The translations under genes were made by a program, and so were the position numbers. Under the pieces are notes generated by a model that searched no databases, had not been told where the DNA came from, and saw nothing but the letters and a program-made list of their open reading frames with translations. A stretch of 18,345 nucleotides of DNA, taken from NCBI GenBank assembly GCA_025924495.1, contig JAICIG010000124.1, positions 1 to 18,345 on the forward strand, given 5' to 3'. Within the stretch, counting starts at the first letter, position 1; every line of letters begins with the position of its first letter. Shown here one piece after another: positions 1 to 7,994 of the stretch. Origin of the DNA: Pirellulales bacterium. GTDB taxonomy: Bacteria > Planctomycetota > Planctomycetia > Pirellulales > JAICIG01.

Positions 1-712
1 AATTCTCCGTGGCGCTCCAGTGCGTCCAAGGGCCGGGCTCTTCGGCGGGCTTGATGATCCGCGTGAGCGAATCTCCCTTGAATGGCTTGTCGCCGGTATA
101 GGCCATCAGGCGATAGTAGGGGCCGTTCGTGTATACGGCGGGCAGTTCCTGCCGCCGTGCAGGATATTGCGTTTTATCGGACCGTGCGTTGTTCAGCCGG
201 CAGCGCACCCGCGCCGCTGTGCCTTCGAGTTCGATCCAGCATTCGAACGTGCATTCGCCGGGCACGTTGTCCAGAGGCCACTGCATGGGAATACATTTCA
301 CATAAATCGATGATCTGTCGTTGCGGTGTTCCAGCACGCGCGAAGCGTGCCCGAAATCGTCCCCCACCTGAATCGGATTCCAGCCGATGTGCCGCCAGTG
401 TTCGGTTGGCCGTTTCTCGCCCACGACGAAAGGAACCGGTCCTGAGTAGTACGACATCTGGATTTGCCGGCCATAGTCGAAACTGTTCACGACATTCTCG
501 TCGCTGCCTGAGGCAGACAGGTAGGTAATCGCTCCTCCCAAGTCGAGGTCGACGCCTAGGCGAATTGTGCCGTTGTCGAGATAGCTCATACAGTGGCCAA
601 CCGTTTCGGCTTCGGCTGCGACCAGATCCGGTTGATGAGGCCGCCAAACCAGGCAAGCCAGCCAGACGATGATGACGACCACAGCGCGAGTGAGGAAGCT
701 TGTGAGTGGCAT
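1..712 (-). CDS. Secreted conserved protein of unknown function (5' part, truncated by the window edge)
   Basis: Translating the minus strand from the ATG at 712 gives 237 open codons to the window edge, with no stop. An in-frame TGA five codons upstream makes this the first possible ATG. Residues 1 to about 33 form a signal peptide or membrane anchor (MPLTSFLTRAVVVIIVWLAC, later LVAAEAE). The mature part is rich in W, Y, G and P, as in secreted beta-sheet proteins, with stretches such as IRLGVDLDLGGAITYLSAS and PARRQELPAVYTNGPYYRLM. I recognise the look of a planctomycete secreted family but cannot name a domain or activity. No Shine-Dalgarno site is visible. It is divergent from the GntR gene and shares the 713-1044 spacer with it, so co-regulation is possible. 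The coding reading is sure; the function is unknown. Confidence 0.8.
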   Translation of the reverse strand, partial: MPLTSFLTRAVVVIIVWLACLVWRPHQPDLVAAEAETVGHCMSYLDNGTIRLGVDLDLGGAITYLSASGSDENVVNSFDYGRQIQMSYYSGPVPFVVGEKRPTEHWRHIGWNPIQVGDDFGHASRVLEHRNDRSSIYVKCIPMQWPLDNVPGECTFECWIELEGTAARVRCRLNNARSDKTQYPARRQELPAVYTNGPYYRLMAYTGDKPFKGDSLTRIIKPAEEPGPWTHWSATEN

Positions 713-1044
713 GGAGCGGAGTTGTCACGGCATGAGCAAAAGAACACGTGATGAGCCTGCGTCGCGATATTGTAATCTGACGGCCGATTTTGCCGCCGAA
801 GCGTTCACTCATAACTGGCTAATTTACCGCGTTTTAGCTCAGCCACGCCGAGGGGCGGAGCGTCCGCACGAGGGTTTCTATCGAATCGGCGCTTGATTCT
901 ATAGAATTGGCCCGCTAGGCTGGTGGTTGCCGCCTTATGGATCGCTGTGAAGAGACTGCGATTCCCCGCCGTATTACTCGATCGCGAATTGAATCTGCCC
1001 GCCTGCCTTCCATTTGCGTACCAATAACGCCTGCGCATTCCACG
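713..1044. other. Divergent spacer between the secreted-protein gene and the GntR gene
   Basis: About 330 bp with no convincing gene. It holds the paired palindromic boxes at 876-911. A weak plus-strand promoter could use TTGATT (893-898) and TAGGCT (916-921) with a 17-bp spacing. The GntR frame is open back to an ATG at 937, but the extra 36 residues (Arg/Pro/Ser-rich) do not look like part of the regulator, so I treat 937-1044 as leader. Confidence 0.5.
876..911. promoter_or_regulatory. Candidate tandem operator for the GntR-family regulator
   Basis: Two 15-bp boxes, TTCTATCGAATCGGC (876-890) and TTCTATAGAATTGGC (897-911), agree at 13 of 15 positions. They start 21 bp apart, two helical turns. 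The second contains the perfect 12-bp palindrome ATTCTATAGAAT (896-907). FCD-type GntR regulators bind short AT-centred palindromes, often near their own gene. The downstream box overlaps the weak -35 candidate at 893-898, which would suit autorepression. That it is an operator is inference. Confidence 0.45.
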
Positions 1045-1809
1045 ATGATCAAGCCATCGAAGAATCATCCCCTCCGGTGCGATCATGGCCTGCGACGCCA
1101 GGCGATCGTCGAGTCGCTGTTGCGAGAAGTGTTTCAAGGTCGTCTGCGGGCAGGCCAACACTTGGGAACGCAAGAATTGGCCCAACGGTTCGGAGTTAGT
1201 CATACGCCGATTCGCGAGGCGCTCGTCGCGCTGTCGGGGACCGGCGTGATTGATTTGCTGCCGAATCGAGGCGCCGTCGTGCGGCGCGTCTCCGGCCGCG
1301 ATGTTCGCGAGATTTGCCAGGTCCGCCGTGCGCTGGAGTGCGAGGCCGTTCGCCGCGCGTGCGGGAGAATCAATCCGCTGGAACTCAGTTCGCTGGCGGC
1401 CGAGTTTCAGCAGCTACGCGTGGTGAAGTCGCGCCAACGTCCCAAGTACGTCGAAGAAGCTCGCCGCCTCGATAGCCGCCTGCACGATCTGATCGCCGGT
1501 TCATGCGGCAATGGCTTTCTGGCGAAGGAAATCGGCCGCTTGAAAACGCTGTTTCGCGCCTTCCGCGATGTTTCGTGGGAGCACGATGAGGCGCACAACG
1601 ATTTGCATCGGCTGGCGGAAGAGTCGCACGAACATCTGGCGATTATCGAGGCCTTGCTGGCCACCGATGGCCGCAAGGCGGCGAAGTTGATGTCGCAACA
1701 TATTCGTTCTGGCGCCAGGTATTGGAGCCGTGTCGTGTCGGAGACGGCGATCGCGCCGCTCGGCAAACAATCTCGTTCTCGCGTCAGCCTTGAGGAGCGC
1801 GTCCGATGA
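1045..1809 (+). CDS. GntR-family transcriptional regulator, FCD (FadR) subfamily
   Basis: A 254-residue DNA-binding regulator that should respond to a small, probably acidic, metabolite. The winged helix-turn-helix spans about residues 18-85, with the signature GTQELAQRFGVSHTPIREAL and the wing around LLPNRGAVVRRVS. The all-helical FCD ligand domain spans about 90-225. The usual metal/ligand positions are visible: D143 and H147 in RRLDSRLHDLI, H197 in SHEHLAIIEAL and H219 in SQHI. I chose the ATG at 1045 because it leaves a normal FCD-GntR length; the frame also opens at 937. The stop overlaps the next start as ATGA, so it is translationally coupled to the PSD1 gene and probably controls that operon and itself. 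The ligand is unknown. Confidence 0.9.
   Translation: MIKPSKNHPLRCDHGLRRQAIVESLLREVFQGRLRAGQHLGTQELAQRFGVSHTPIREALVALSGTGVIDLLPNRGAVVRRVSGRDVREICQVRRALECEAVRRACGRINPLELSSLAAEFQQLRVVKSRQRPKYVEEARRLDSRLHDLIAGSCGNGFLAKEIGRLKTLFRAFRDVSWEHDEAHNDLHRLAEESHEHLAIIEALLATDGRKAAKLMSQHIRSGARYWSRVVSETAIAPLGKQSRSRVSLEERVR
1792..1797 (+). promoter_or_regulatory. Strong ribosome binding site inside the end of the GntR gene
   Basis: GAGGAG lies 8 bases before the PSD1 start codon at 1806 and is embedded in the last codons of the regulator. Together with the ATGA stop/start overlap it supports translational coupling and fixes the PSD1 start. Confidence 0.7.
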
Positions 1810-4800
1810 ACTGGTTTTCTAAGAACTTTCCTGGCATCGCGGTCAGCGTTTCCGCCGCGCTCATCTCCGCCGCCATTGTCCAGGCAGCGGAGCCGATCGC
1901 CTATAACCGCGATATTCGCCCGATCCTGTTGGAAAACTGCTTCGCCTGCCATGGCGCCGATAGCGCCGCGCGCAAAGCCGATCTGCGGCTGGATCAACGC
2001 GAGGCGGCGATCGAGGCGGGCGCGTTCGAGCCGGGCAATCCCGACGCCAGCGAGCTGATGCACCGCATTCTGTCGGCTGATCCAGAACAGGTCATGCCGC
2101 CGCCGATGACGAAGAAGCAACTGACCGCTGAGCAGAAAGAACTGCTGCGTCGTTGGCTGGCGGAAGGCGCGCAATACCAGCCGCATTGGTCGTTCATCGC
2201 GCCCGTGCGTCCTGCGTTGCCCGCGGTGAAGAATGCGGCGTGGTGTCGTACGCCGATCGACTATTTCATCCTGGCTCGTTTGGAACAGCAAGGCTTGCAG
2301 CCGGCGCCCGAGGCGGATCGCCGCACGTTGGCTCGCCGGCTGAGTCTCGACCTGACCGGCTTGCCCCCCGAGCCGGCCGACGTCGAAGCGTTCGTCAACG
2401 ATGCGGCGCCTGGCGCCTACGAGAAGTTCGTCGATCAATTGATGAGTTCGGCTAAGTGGGGCGAGCACCGCGGGCGATACTGGTTGGATGCCGCTCGCTA
2501 TGCCGACACGCACGGCATCCATTTCGACAATTATCGCGAAATCTGGTCCTACCGTGACTGGGTCATCAACGCCTTCAATCGCAATTTGCCGTTCGATCAG
2601 TTCACCATCGAACAACTCGCCGGCGACCTGCTGCCCAACCGCACGCTGGAGCAACAGATCGCCTCGGGCTTCAATCGCTGTAACATCACGACCAATGAAG
2701 GAGGCGTGATTCCGGAAGAGTATGTCGTGCTCTACGCGCGCGATCGGACGGAAACGACCTCACAGGTATGGATGGGGCTCACGGCCGGCTGTGCCGTCTG
2801 CCACGACCATAAGTTCGACCCGTTGACGCAGCGCGAGTTTTACGAGTTGTCGGCGTTCTTCAACAACACCACGCAGAACGCCATGGACGGAAATATCAAA
2901 GACACGCCGCCCACCGTCTTTGTGCCGCGGTCCGAGGATCGCAACCGGTTTGAAGCCTCGAGTGCGGAGCTGGCCGCGGTGAAGAAGCAGGTCGACGAGC
3001 GCCGCCAGACCGCGCGGCCCGAATTCGATTCGTGGTTGGCAGCCGCTGCGGCTGAGGCAATCGCCGCGCAGATTCCCGCCGAAGGTTTGCGATTACGCGC
3101 TCCGCTGAATGAAGGGACCGGCAACACAGTCGCCGTGACGATTGACGCGCAGTCGCGCCCGGTCGCGACGGCCGCGGAACTCGCTTGGAAACCCGGACAC
3201 GTCGCCGCGATGGCGTATTACAGTCAGCCGGGCGCCACCATTGAATTGGCGGACGCGGGAGACGTGGAAAAGGATCAGGCCTTTTCCTTTGGCGCCTGGG
3301 TGAACCTCGCTCGCATCGATCAGAACGGCTCGCTGATCGCCCGCATGGACGATACGAACGGTTACCGCGGCTGGGACCTCTGGCTGGAAAACGGCCGCCC
3401 GGCTACTCATATCGTTCACACCTGGCCGGACGATGCTCTGAAAGCCGTCGCGAACAACCCGGTAAAAGCCGGCGAATGGAATCACGTGTTCGTTACGTAC
3501 GACGGCTCTGGGAAAGCAGAAGGAGTAAAGATCTACGTCAACGGCCAGTTGCAGCAAGTCAACGTTCCGACCAATGCGCTCAAGAACAGCATCAAGACGA
3601 CGGTTCCCTTGAAAGTCGCTCAGCGACACACGGGTTCGCGGCTGAATGACGTTGCCCTTCAAGATTTCCGCCTTTACGGTCGTGCGCTTGAACCGGGGCA
3701 AGTGCAGCAACTCGCTCAGGCGAGCCGTGCGGCCTGGCTAGTTGGCAAACCAGGCGGTCAGCGCAGCGACGTTGAAAAGAACGAACTTTTCGACTGGTGG
3801 ATCAAATCTCTCGACAAGCCTTCGCAGGATCTTGCCGGCAAAGTCGCCGCACTGGAGCAGGAGCAAGCCGCCATTAAGGCGCGGAGCTCGATCGCTCATG
3901 TGATGCAAGAGCGCAGCGAAGCGGCGATGGCCTACGTTCTCTTCCGCGGCGAGTATGACAAGCGACGAGATCAGATCGCCGCCGATACGCCGAATGCTCT
4001 GCCGCCGATGTCGGCCGAACTGCCGAAGAATCGGCTCGGCCTGGCGCAGTGGCTGTTGCGTCCAGAGCATCCATTGACCGCGCGCGTGACGGTGAATCGA
4101 TTCTGGCAGGAGGTCTTCGGAACGGGCATTGTGCGCACAACGGGCGACCTTGGCGTTAGCGGAGAGCTGCCGTCGCATCCCGAATTGCTCGATTGGACGG
4201 CGGTGGAGTTTCGCGAGTCGGGCTGGGACGTCAAGCGGTTTTTCAAGCTGCTGGTAACATCGGCCGCCTATCGACAGTCGGCGCAGACTACGCCCGAGAA
4301 GCTGGAGAAGGATCCGTACAATCGCCTGGTCTCGCGAGGACCTCGGTTCCGAATGGATGCCGAGATGGTCCGTGACTACGCCCTCGCGGCGAGCGGTTTG
4401 CTGGTGAAAAAAATCGGCGGCCCGAGCGTGAAACCGTACCAGCCCGACGGCGTTTGGGAGGCGGTGGCGATGATTGGCAGCAACACTCGCGATTACAAAC
4501 ATGACGAGGGCGAGAGCTTGTATCGCCGCAGCCTCTACACGTTCTGGAAACGCAGTGCCCCGCCCGCCTCGATGGATATCTTCAATGCGCCGAGCCGAGA
4601 AGTATGCACCGTGCGTCGCGAACGGACGAACACGCCGCTGCAAGCGCTCGTGACTCTGAACGATCCGCAATTTGTCGAAGCGGCGAAGCATTTGGCACAA
4701 GCGGCGCTGAAGCAAGGAGGCGAGTCGCCCGAGTCGCGGCTCGATTTTATTGCCCGACGATTGATCGCACGGCCGCTACGAGCAGAAGAGCAGCAAGCCG

Positions 4801-4976
4801 TCCACGCTACGGTGAACGATCTCTTGGCGTACTACCAGTCGCATGGCGAGGACGCCAAGCAGTTATTGACCGTCGGAGAATCGCCCGTTGATCCCTCGCT
4901 TGACGCTCCGACCTTGGCCGCTTGGACGATGGCGGTGAATGAACTATTGAATCTGGACGAAGTATTGAACAAGTGA
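1806..4976 (+). CDS. Planctomycete PSCyt1-PSCyt2-PSD1 protein with a LamG-like insertion
   Basis: A 1056-residue exported protein. Residues 1-28 are a signal peptide ending SAAIVQAAEP. PSCyt1 follows, with the haem motif CFACH (C45, C48, H49). PSCyt2 (DUF1549-type, about 145-355) contains a second CxxCH, CAVCH (C329, C332, H333). A LamG/concanavalin-like sandwich at about 425-640 (FSFGAWVN, GEWNHVFVTYDG, KIYVNGQL, DFRLYGRALEPGQV) sits before a short coiled region. The C-terminal PSD1 domain (DUF1553-type, about 740-1010) has NRFWQEVFGTGIV, SHPELLDWTAVEF and ERTNTPLQALVTLNDPQFVE. The family is greatly expanded in planctomycetes and usually paired with DUF1501, as here. It is thought to act at the cell surface or periplasm, perhaps in polymer use, but no reaction is established. 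Haem binding is inferred from the two motifs. Confidence 0.93.
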   Translation: MNWFSKNFPGIAVSVSAALISAAIVQAAEPIAYNRDIRPILLENCFACHGADSAARKADLRLDQREAAIEAGAFEPGNPDASELMHRILSADPEQVMPPPMTKKQLTAEQKELLRRWLAEGAQYQPHWSFIAPVRPALPAVKNAAWCRTPIDYFILARLEQQGLQPAPEADRRTLARRLSLDLTGLPPEPADVEAFVNDAAPGAYEKFVDQLMSSAKWGEHRGRYWLDAARYADTHGIHFDNYREIWSYRDWVINAFNRNLPFDQFTIEQLAGDLLPNRTLEQQIASGFNRCNITTNEGGVIPEEYVVLYARDRTETTSQVWMGLTAGCAVCHDHKFDPLTQREFYELSAFFNNTTQNAMDGNIKDTPPTVFVPRSEDRNRFEASSAELAAVKKQVDERRQTARPEFDSWLAAAAAEAIAAQIPAEGLRLRAPLNEGTGNTVAVTIDAQSRPVATAAELAWKPGHVAAMAYYSQPGATIELADAGDVEKDQAFSFGAWVNLARIDQNGSLIARMDDTNGYRGWDLWLENGRPATHIVHTWPDDALKAVANNPVKAGEWNHVFVTYDGSGKAEGVKIYVNGQLQQVNVPTNALKNSIKTTVPLKVAQRHTGSRLNDVALQDFRLYGRALEPGQVQQLAQASRAAWLVGKPGGQRSDVEKNELFDWWIKSLDKPSQDLAGKVAALEQEQAAIKARSSIAHVMQERSEAAMAYVLFRGEYDKRRDQIAADTPNALPPMSAELPKNRLGLAQWLLRPEHPLTARVTVNRFWQEVFGTGIVRTTGDLGVSGELPSHPELLDWTAVEFRESGWDVKRFFKLLVTSAAYRQSAQTTPEKLEKDPYNRLVSRGPRFRMDAEMVRDYALAASGLLVKKIGGPSVKPYQPDGVWEAVAMIGSNTRDYKHDEGESLYRRSLYTFWKRSAPPASMDIFNAPSREVCTVRRERTNTPLQALVTLNDPQFVEAAKHLAQAALKQGGESPESRLDFIARRLIARPLRAEEQQAVHATVNDLLAYYQSHGEDAKQLLTVGESPVDPSLDAPTLAAWTMAVNELLNLDEVLNK

Positions 4977-5075
4977 GCTGAAAGGCGGACCGCGAAAGTC
5001 GGAGGAGCGGAGCAAGTGAAAAAGTTCTGCACTCCCGCCTCCGAGTTCCGCGTTCGCTCAACCGAGGATATTGCC

Positions 5076-6533
5076 ATGAGCCCGTTTGAAGACTATGTGC
5101 GGTATGAGACTCGCCGGCAGTTTTTCAGCCGCGGCGCAAACGCCGTGGGCTGGGCGGCGCTCGCTTCGTTGCTCGGTTCCGAGGGCGCCAGCCGGCTACT
5201 GGCAGGCGAGTCGCCCAAGACTCCGCTCACTCACTTCGCTCCCAAAGCGAAGCAGGTCATCTATCTGCACATGGTCGGCGGTCCGCCGCAGATGGACTTA
5301 TACGATTACAAGCCGCAGATGAACGAGTGGTATGACAAAGACTTGCCCGACTCGATCCGGCAAGGACAGCGATTGACCACGATGACCTCGGGGCAGAAGC
5401 GATTTCCCATCGCACCAAGCAAGTTCAAGTTTGCCCAGCACGGCAAGTCGGGCATGTGGGTTACCGAGCTGCTGCCCTACACGGCCAAAATCGTCGACGA
5501 CATGTGCTTTATCCGCAGCATGCACACTGAGGCCATCAACCACGAGCCGGCCATCAGCTACATGCAGACGGGCAACCAGGTGACGGGCCGGCCGTGCCTG
5601 GGCGCCTGGGCGTCTTACGGCTTGGGCTCGATGAACGAGAACCTGCCGACCTTTGTCGTGCTGGTGGCTAAGCCGAGCAACACGGAGCAGGTGCAGGCAA
5701 TCTCGGCCCGGCTGTGGTCGAGTGGTTACTTGTCGGGCGAACATGCCGGCGTCTCCTTCCGCACCGGCGGCGATCCGATCTTGTACATCAATAATCCGCC
5801 CGGCGTCCCCACGGAAATCCGCCGTCGTACGCTCGACGGCATCCGCGCCTTGAACGAGTTGAACTATCAGACGCTGGGCGATCCGGAGACGCATACCCGC
5901 ATTCAGCAGTACGAACTGGCGTTCCGCATGCAGGCGAGCGTGCCCGAGCTGACGAACATCGGCAGCGAACCCGAGTCGACATACGCGCTCTATGGCGCAG
6001 ACGCGAAGAAGCCCGGCAGCTTCGCCCACACAGCGTTGCTGGCCCGCCGTATGATCGAGCGCGGCGTTCGCTTCATCCAGATCTATCACAATAACTGGGA
6101 CACGCATGCCAACGTGGCCGGCCGCTTGCCCGACCAGTGCCGCGACGTTGATCAGCCTTGCTGGGGCCTGGTTCAAGATCTCAAGCAGCGCGGTTTGTTC
6201 GACGAAACGCTGATCATCTGGGGCGGCGAGTTCGGCCGCACAATCTACTCGCAAGGCGGCTTATCGCACGAGAATTACGGCCGCGACCATCATCCTCGCT
6301 GCTACACCATGTGGATGGCCGGCGGCGGCTCGCGGCCGGGAACCATTTATGGCGAGACCGACGACTTCTCCTATAACATCGTGAAGGATCCGGTTCACAT
6401 TCACGACTTCCATGCCACCGTGCTCAACCTGCTTGGCTTTGACCACGAACGATTCACCTACCGTTATCAAGGGCTCGATCAGCGCTTGACCGGCGTCGAG
6501 CCCGCGCGCGTGATCAAGGAACTGATCGCATAA
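5076..6533 (+). CDS. DUF1501 family protein, Tat-exported, alkaline phosphatase-superfamily-like
   Basis: A 485-residue protein beginning with a twin-arginine signal: ETRRQFFSRG at residues 11-20, then a hydrophobic stretch to about 43. Family hallmarks are VIYLHMVGGPPQMDLYDYKP near the start, SMHTEAINHEPAISYMQTG in the middle, IWGGEFGRT near residue 383, and the late HENYGRDHHP and HDFHATVLNLLGFDHERFTY. The fold is related to sulfatases and alkaline phosphatases, but no substrate is known. I chose the ATG at 5076: CGAGGA lies about 8 bases upstream and the Tat motif then falls at the usual distance. A GTG at 5016 also has a good GGAGGAG (5001-5007) and would add 20 non-Tat residues, so it cannot be excluded. 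It lies 99 bp downstream of PSD1 and is probably in the same operon. Confidence 0.92.
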   Translation: MSPFEDYVRYETRRQFFSRGANAVGWAALASLLGSEGASRLLAGESPKTPLTHFAPKAKQVIYLHMVGGPPQMDLYDYKPQMNEWYDKDLPDSIRQGQRLTTMTSGQKRFPIAPSKFKFAQHGKSGMWVTELLPYTAKIVDDMCFIRSMHTEAINHEPAISYMQTGNQVTGRPCLGAWASYGLGSMNENLPTFVVLVAKPSNTEQVQAISARLWSSGYLSGEHAGVSFRTGGDPILYINNPPGVPTEIRRRTLDGIRALNELNYQTLGDPETHTRIQQYELAFRMQASVPELTNIGSEPESTYALYGADAKKPGSFAHTALLARRMIERGVRFIQIYHNNWDTHANVAGRLPDQCRDVDQPCWGLVQDLKQRGLFDETLIIWGGEFGRTIYSQGGLSHENYGRDHHPRCYTMWMAGGGSRPGTIYGETDDFSYNIVKDPVHIHDFHATVLNLLGFDHERFTYRYQGLDQRLTGVEPARVIKELIA

Positions 6534-6551
6534 GCCTGCCCGAGCCGTAGA

Positions 6552-6706
6552 CGTAGGTTATGCTTCAGCATAACACTGCCTTGGCCAAATGCAGCGGAGC
6601 TGCGGCTGGCTCATTTTATTGACGCCGAGAATCTTGCTGCGGCGGCAAGATTTCAATGGGGCGATTGGTTGCGGCTTCGCCGCGTTATGCTAAAGCATAA
6701 CCTACG
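6552..6706. repeat. REPIN-like element, family A (two inverted GTAG-headed hairpins)
   Basis: The left end is GTAG (6553-6556) followed by the hairpin GTTATGCT-TC-AGCATAAC (6557-6574). The right end is the inverted copy: hairpin GTTATGCT-AA-AGCATAAC (6684-6701) followed by CTAC (6702-6705). Over 23 bp (6552-6574 against 6684-6706) the arms match at 22 positions. A GTAG tetranucleotide followed by a palindrome is the known build of REP sequences mobilised by RAYT (TnpA-REP) enzymes, and two inverted REPs make a REPIN. Three further hairpins lie between the arms: 6591-6603, 6630-6652 and 6671-6683. No RAYT gene is in the window, and no clear target-site duplication is seen. It occupies the spacer between convergent genes. 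Confidence 0.7.
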
Positions 6707-6707
6707 A

Positions 6708-6735
6708 GATCTTCGAGATCGTATCTTGAAGATAC
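6708..6735. repeat. Two abutting perfect hairpins next to the REPIN-like element
   Basis: GATCT-TCG-AGATC (6708-6720) is followed without a gap by GTATCTT-G-AAGATAC (6721-6735). They end 16 bp before the stop codon of the minus-strand gene at 6752. No U-tract follows on either strand, so they are not classical terminators, although they could act as 3'-end stabilisers for both convergent transcripts. Confidence 0.6.
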
Positions 6736-6751
6736 GTCATCGCTGCCTGAC

Positions 6752-7969
6752 TTATTCCGCGGCGGATGCTTGCGACTCTCGTGCGTGCAGCAAGGCCGAC
6801 CACGCCGCGTTGGCCGTTGCGTTGGTTGAACCGCTGGCCTGGGCGCGGCGGAGCTGAATGTTAGCCGCGGCCTGCTCAAAATAGCTCTCCTCTGGCAGAT
6901 CTCCACGTGCCCGCCGCAAAACTTCTAGGGCAGGCTCATATTGTTCTCGCTCGAGCAGCGCTTCGATCCACCGCTGGTGGACCGCTACGAAATTGATGCG
7001 GAATGGCCGATGCGCCGGGGCGGTCTGCAATCCGTGGCGCAGCAGTCTTACGGCGCCTACGAACTCTCGGCGTTCATTCAGTTCGAGCGCCCAGTTGTTC
7101 AGGCCGGCCAGCCAATTGCTGCGCGCGGCTTCATTGGCCGGATCGAATCGCAACGCTTTGAGGTTGGCGATGATGGCTTCAGCGAAACGATGCTTCGCAA
7201 GCAGGTCCACGCCCCGGTTGTAATAAACCAGTGCGACGAGCCCGGCCGGCGACAAGCGACGCCTGGCGCCCGAGCGGCGCCGCGTGGCGGCTAATTCAGG
7301 AGAACGAAACCAATTGCGGCACGTCGTTTCCACGTCGAACGAGCCCGCTTCCGAGTCGACGACGCTGAAAACATGCCCTGGCATTTCGACCGCTTCGGCG
7401 TTTAGTCCGCAATCTTCCGCCAGGCAATTGAAGAGCACGGTGGAACTAACGCAGTTGTATCCGCGTCCATCGAGCGCGCTGGCAAGATCGGTGGCATCGG
7501 CTTGATAGCCGCCGACCAGCAACTCATCATGCAGGAATTCAAGCGCGGCGGCGGCTCGCTGTTGCGGTTCGATGGTATCTTGCAGCTTGCGGCTCAAAGC
7601 TTGCCCCAGTTCTTCGATCCTTCGCAGCTGTTGCGCAATACGCCCCTCGTCTCGCTCCCCGCTTGCGACAAACACTGCGGAGAGCAGCCAGCTCCGATCG
7701 TCGCCGCCGAGCTGGGCGGCTTCGAGCAATCGGAGCTCGAGCGGACTCCATTCGAGATCTACGCCCGGCGGCGCGGGGAATTCCGAACCGGCTTCGGCGA
7801 GTAGCTCGACCGACCGACTGGAAGTGGCAGCCTGGACGCTGCTGCGGCCCGCCAGCAATAGGCAAAGGGCCGCCATTGCTGCGGCCCATCGGCGTCGAGA
7901 TTGCAAAGCTTCGCGAAAGATCATACAAATCAAACGGTTACGAATTCTTGCCGTCCGCTCGATGGCCAA
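6752..7969 (-). CDS. Secreted transglutaminase-like protein with C-terminal TPR repeats
   Basis: Up to 405 residues. A positively charged N-terminus and hydrophobic segment (RRRWAAAMAALCLLLAG, cleavage likely after SSVQA near residue 47) indicate export. Residues about 135-215 resemble the transglutaminase-like/SirB1 fold, with a plausible Cys-His-Asp triad: C173 in RGYNCVSSTVLFNCLA, H199 in MPGHVFSVV and D212 in FDVETT. From about 243 to 370 helical TPR-like repeats follow (VYYNRGVDLLAKHRFAEAI, NNWALELNERREFVGAVRLL, ALEVLRRARGDLPEESYF). It may process or bind peptides in the envelope; the substrate is unknown. The ATG at 7969 has AGGA 7 bases upstream. The internal ATG at 7924 would give a shorter, more typical signal peptide and remains possible. 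Convergent with DUF1501 and divergent from the 8113 gene. Confidence 0.82.
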   Translation of the reverse strand: MAIERTARIRNRLICMIFREALQSRRRWAAAMAALCLLLAGRSSVQAATSSRSVELLAEAGSEFPAPPGVDLEWSPLELRLLEAAQLGGDDRSWLLSAVFVASGERDEGRIAQQLRRIEELGQALSRKLQDTIEPQQRAAAALEFLHDELLVGGYQADATDLASALDGRGYNCVSSTVLFNCLAEDCGLNAEAVEMPGHVFSVVDSEAGSFDVETTCRNWFRSPELAATRRRSGARRRLSPAGLVALVYYNRGVDLLAKHRFAEAIIANLKALRFDPANEAARSNWLAGLNNWALELNERREFVGAVRLLRHGLQTAPAHRPFRINFVAVHQRWIEALLEREQYEPALEVLRRARGDLPEESYFEQAAANIQLRRAQASGSTNATANAAWSALLHARESQASAAE

Positions 7970-7994
7970 TTCCTAGGCCGGCTCAAGCGGCGGC

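Noticed and set aside
174..812. 212-codon minus-strand ORF at the left edge
   Set aside because: It is a shadow of the true minus-strand frame starting at 712; its product is Arg-rich and without pattern, whereas the other frame gives a signal peptide and protein-like sequence.
1407..2654. 415-codon minus-strand ORF opposite the GntR and PSD1 genes
   Set aside because: It lies antisense to two clear genes, has Arg/Gln-rich composition and no motif; typical of long antisense frames in high-GC DNA.
5298..6254. 318-codon minus-strand ORF opposite DUF1501
   Set aside because: Antisense shadow of a well-conserved gene with no recognisable domain.
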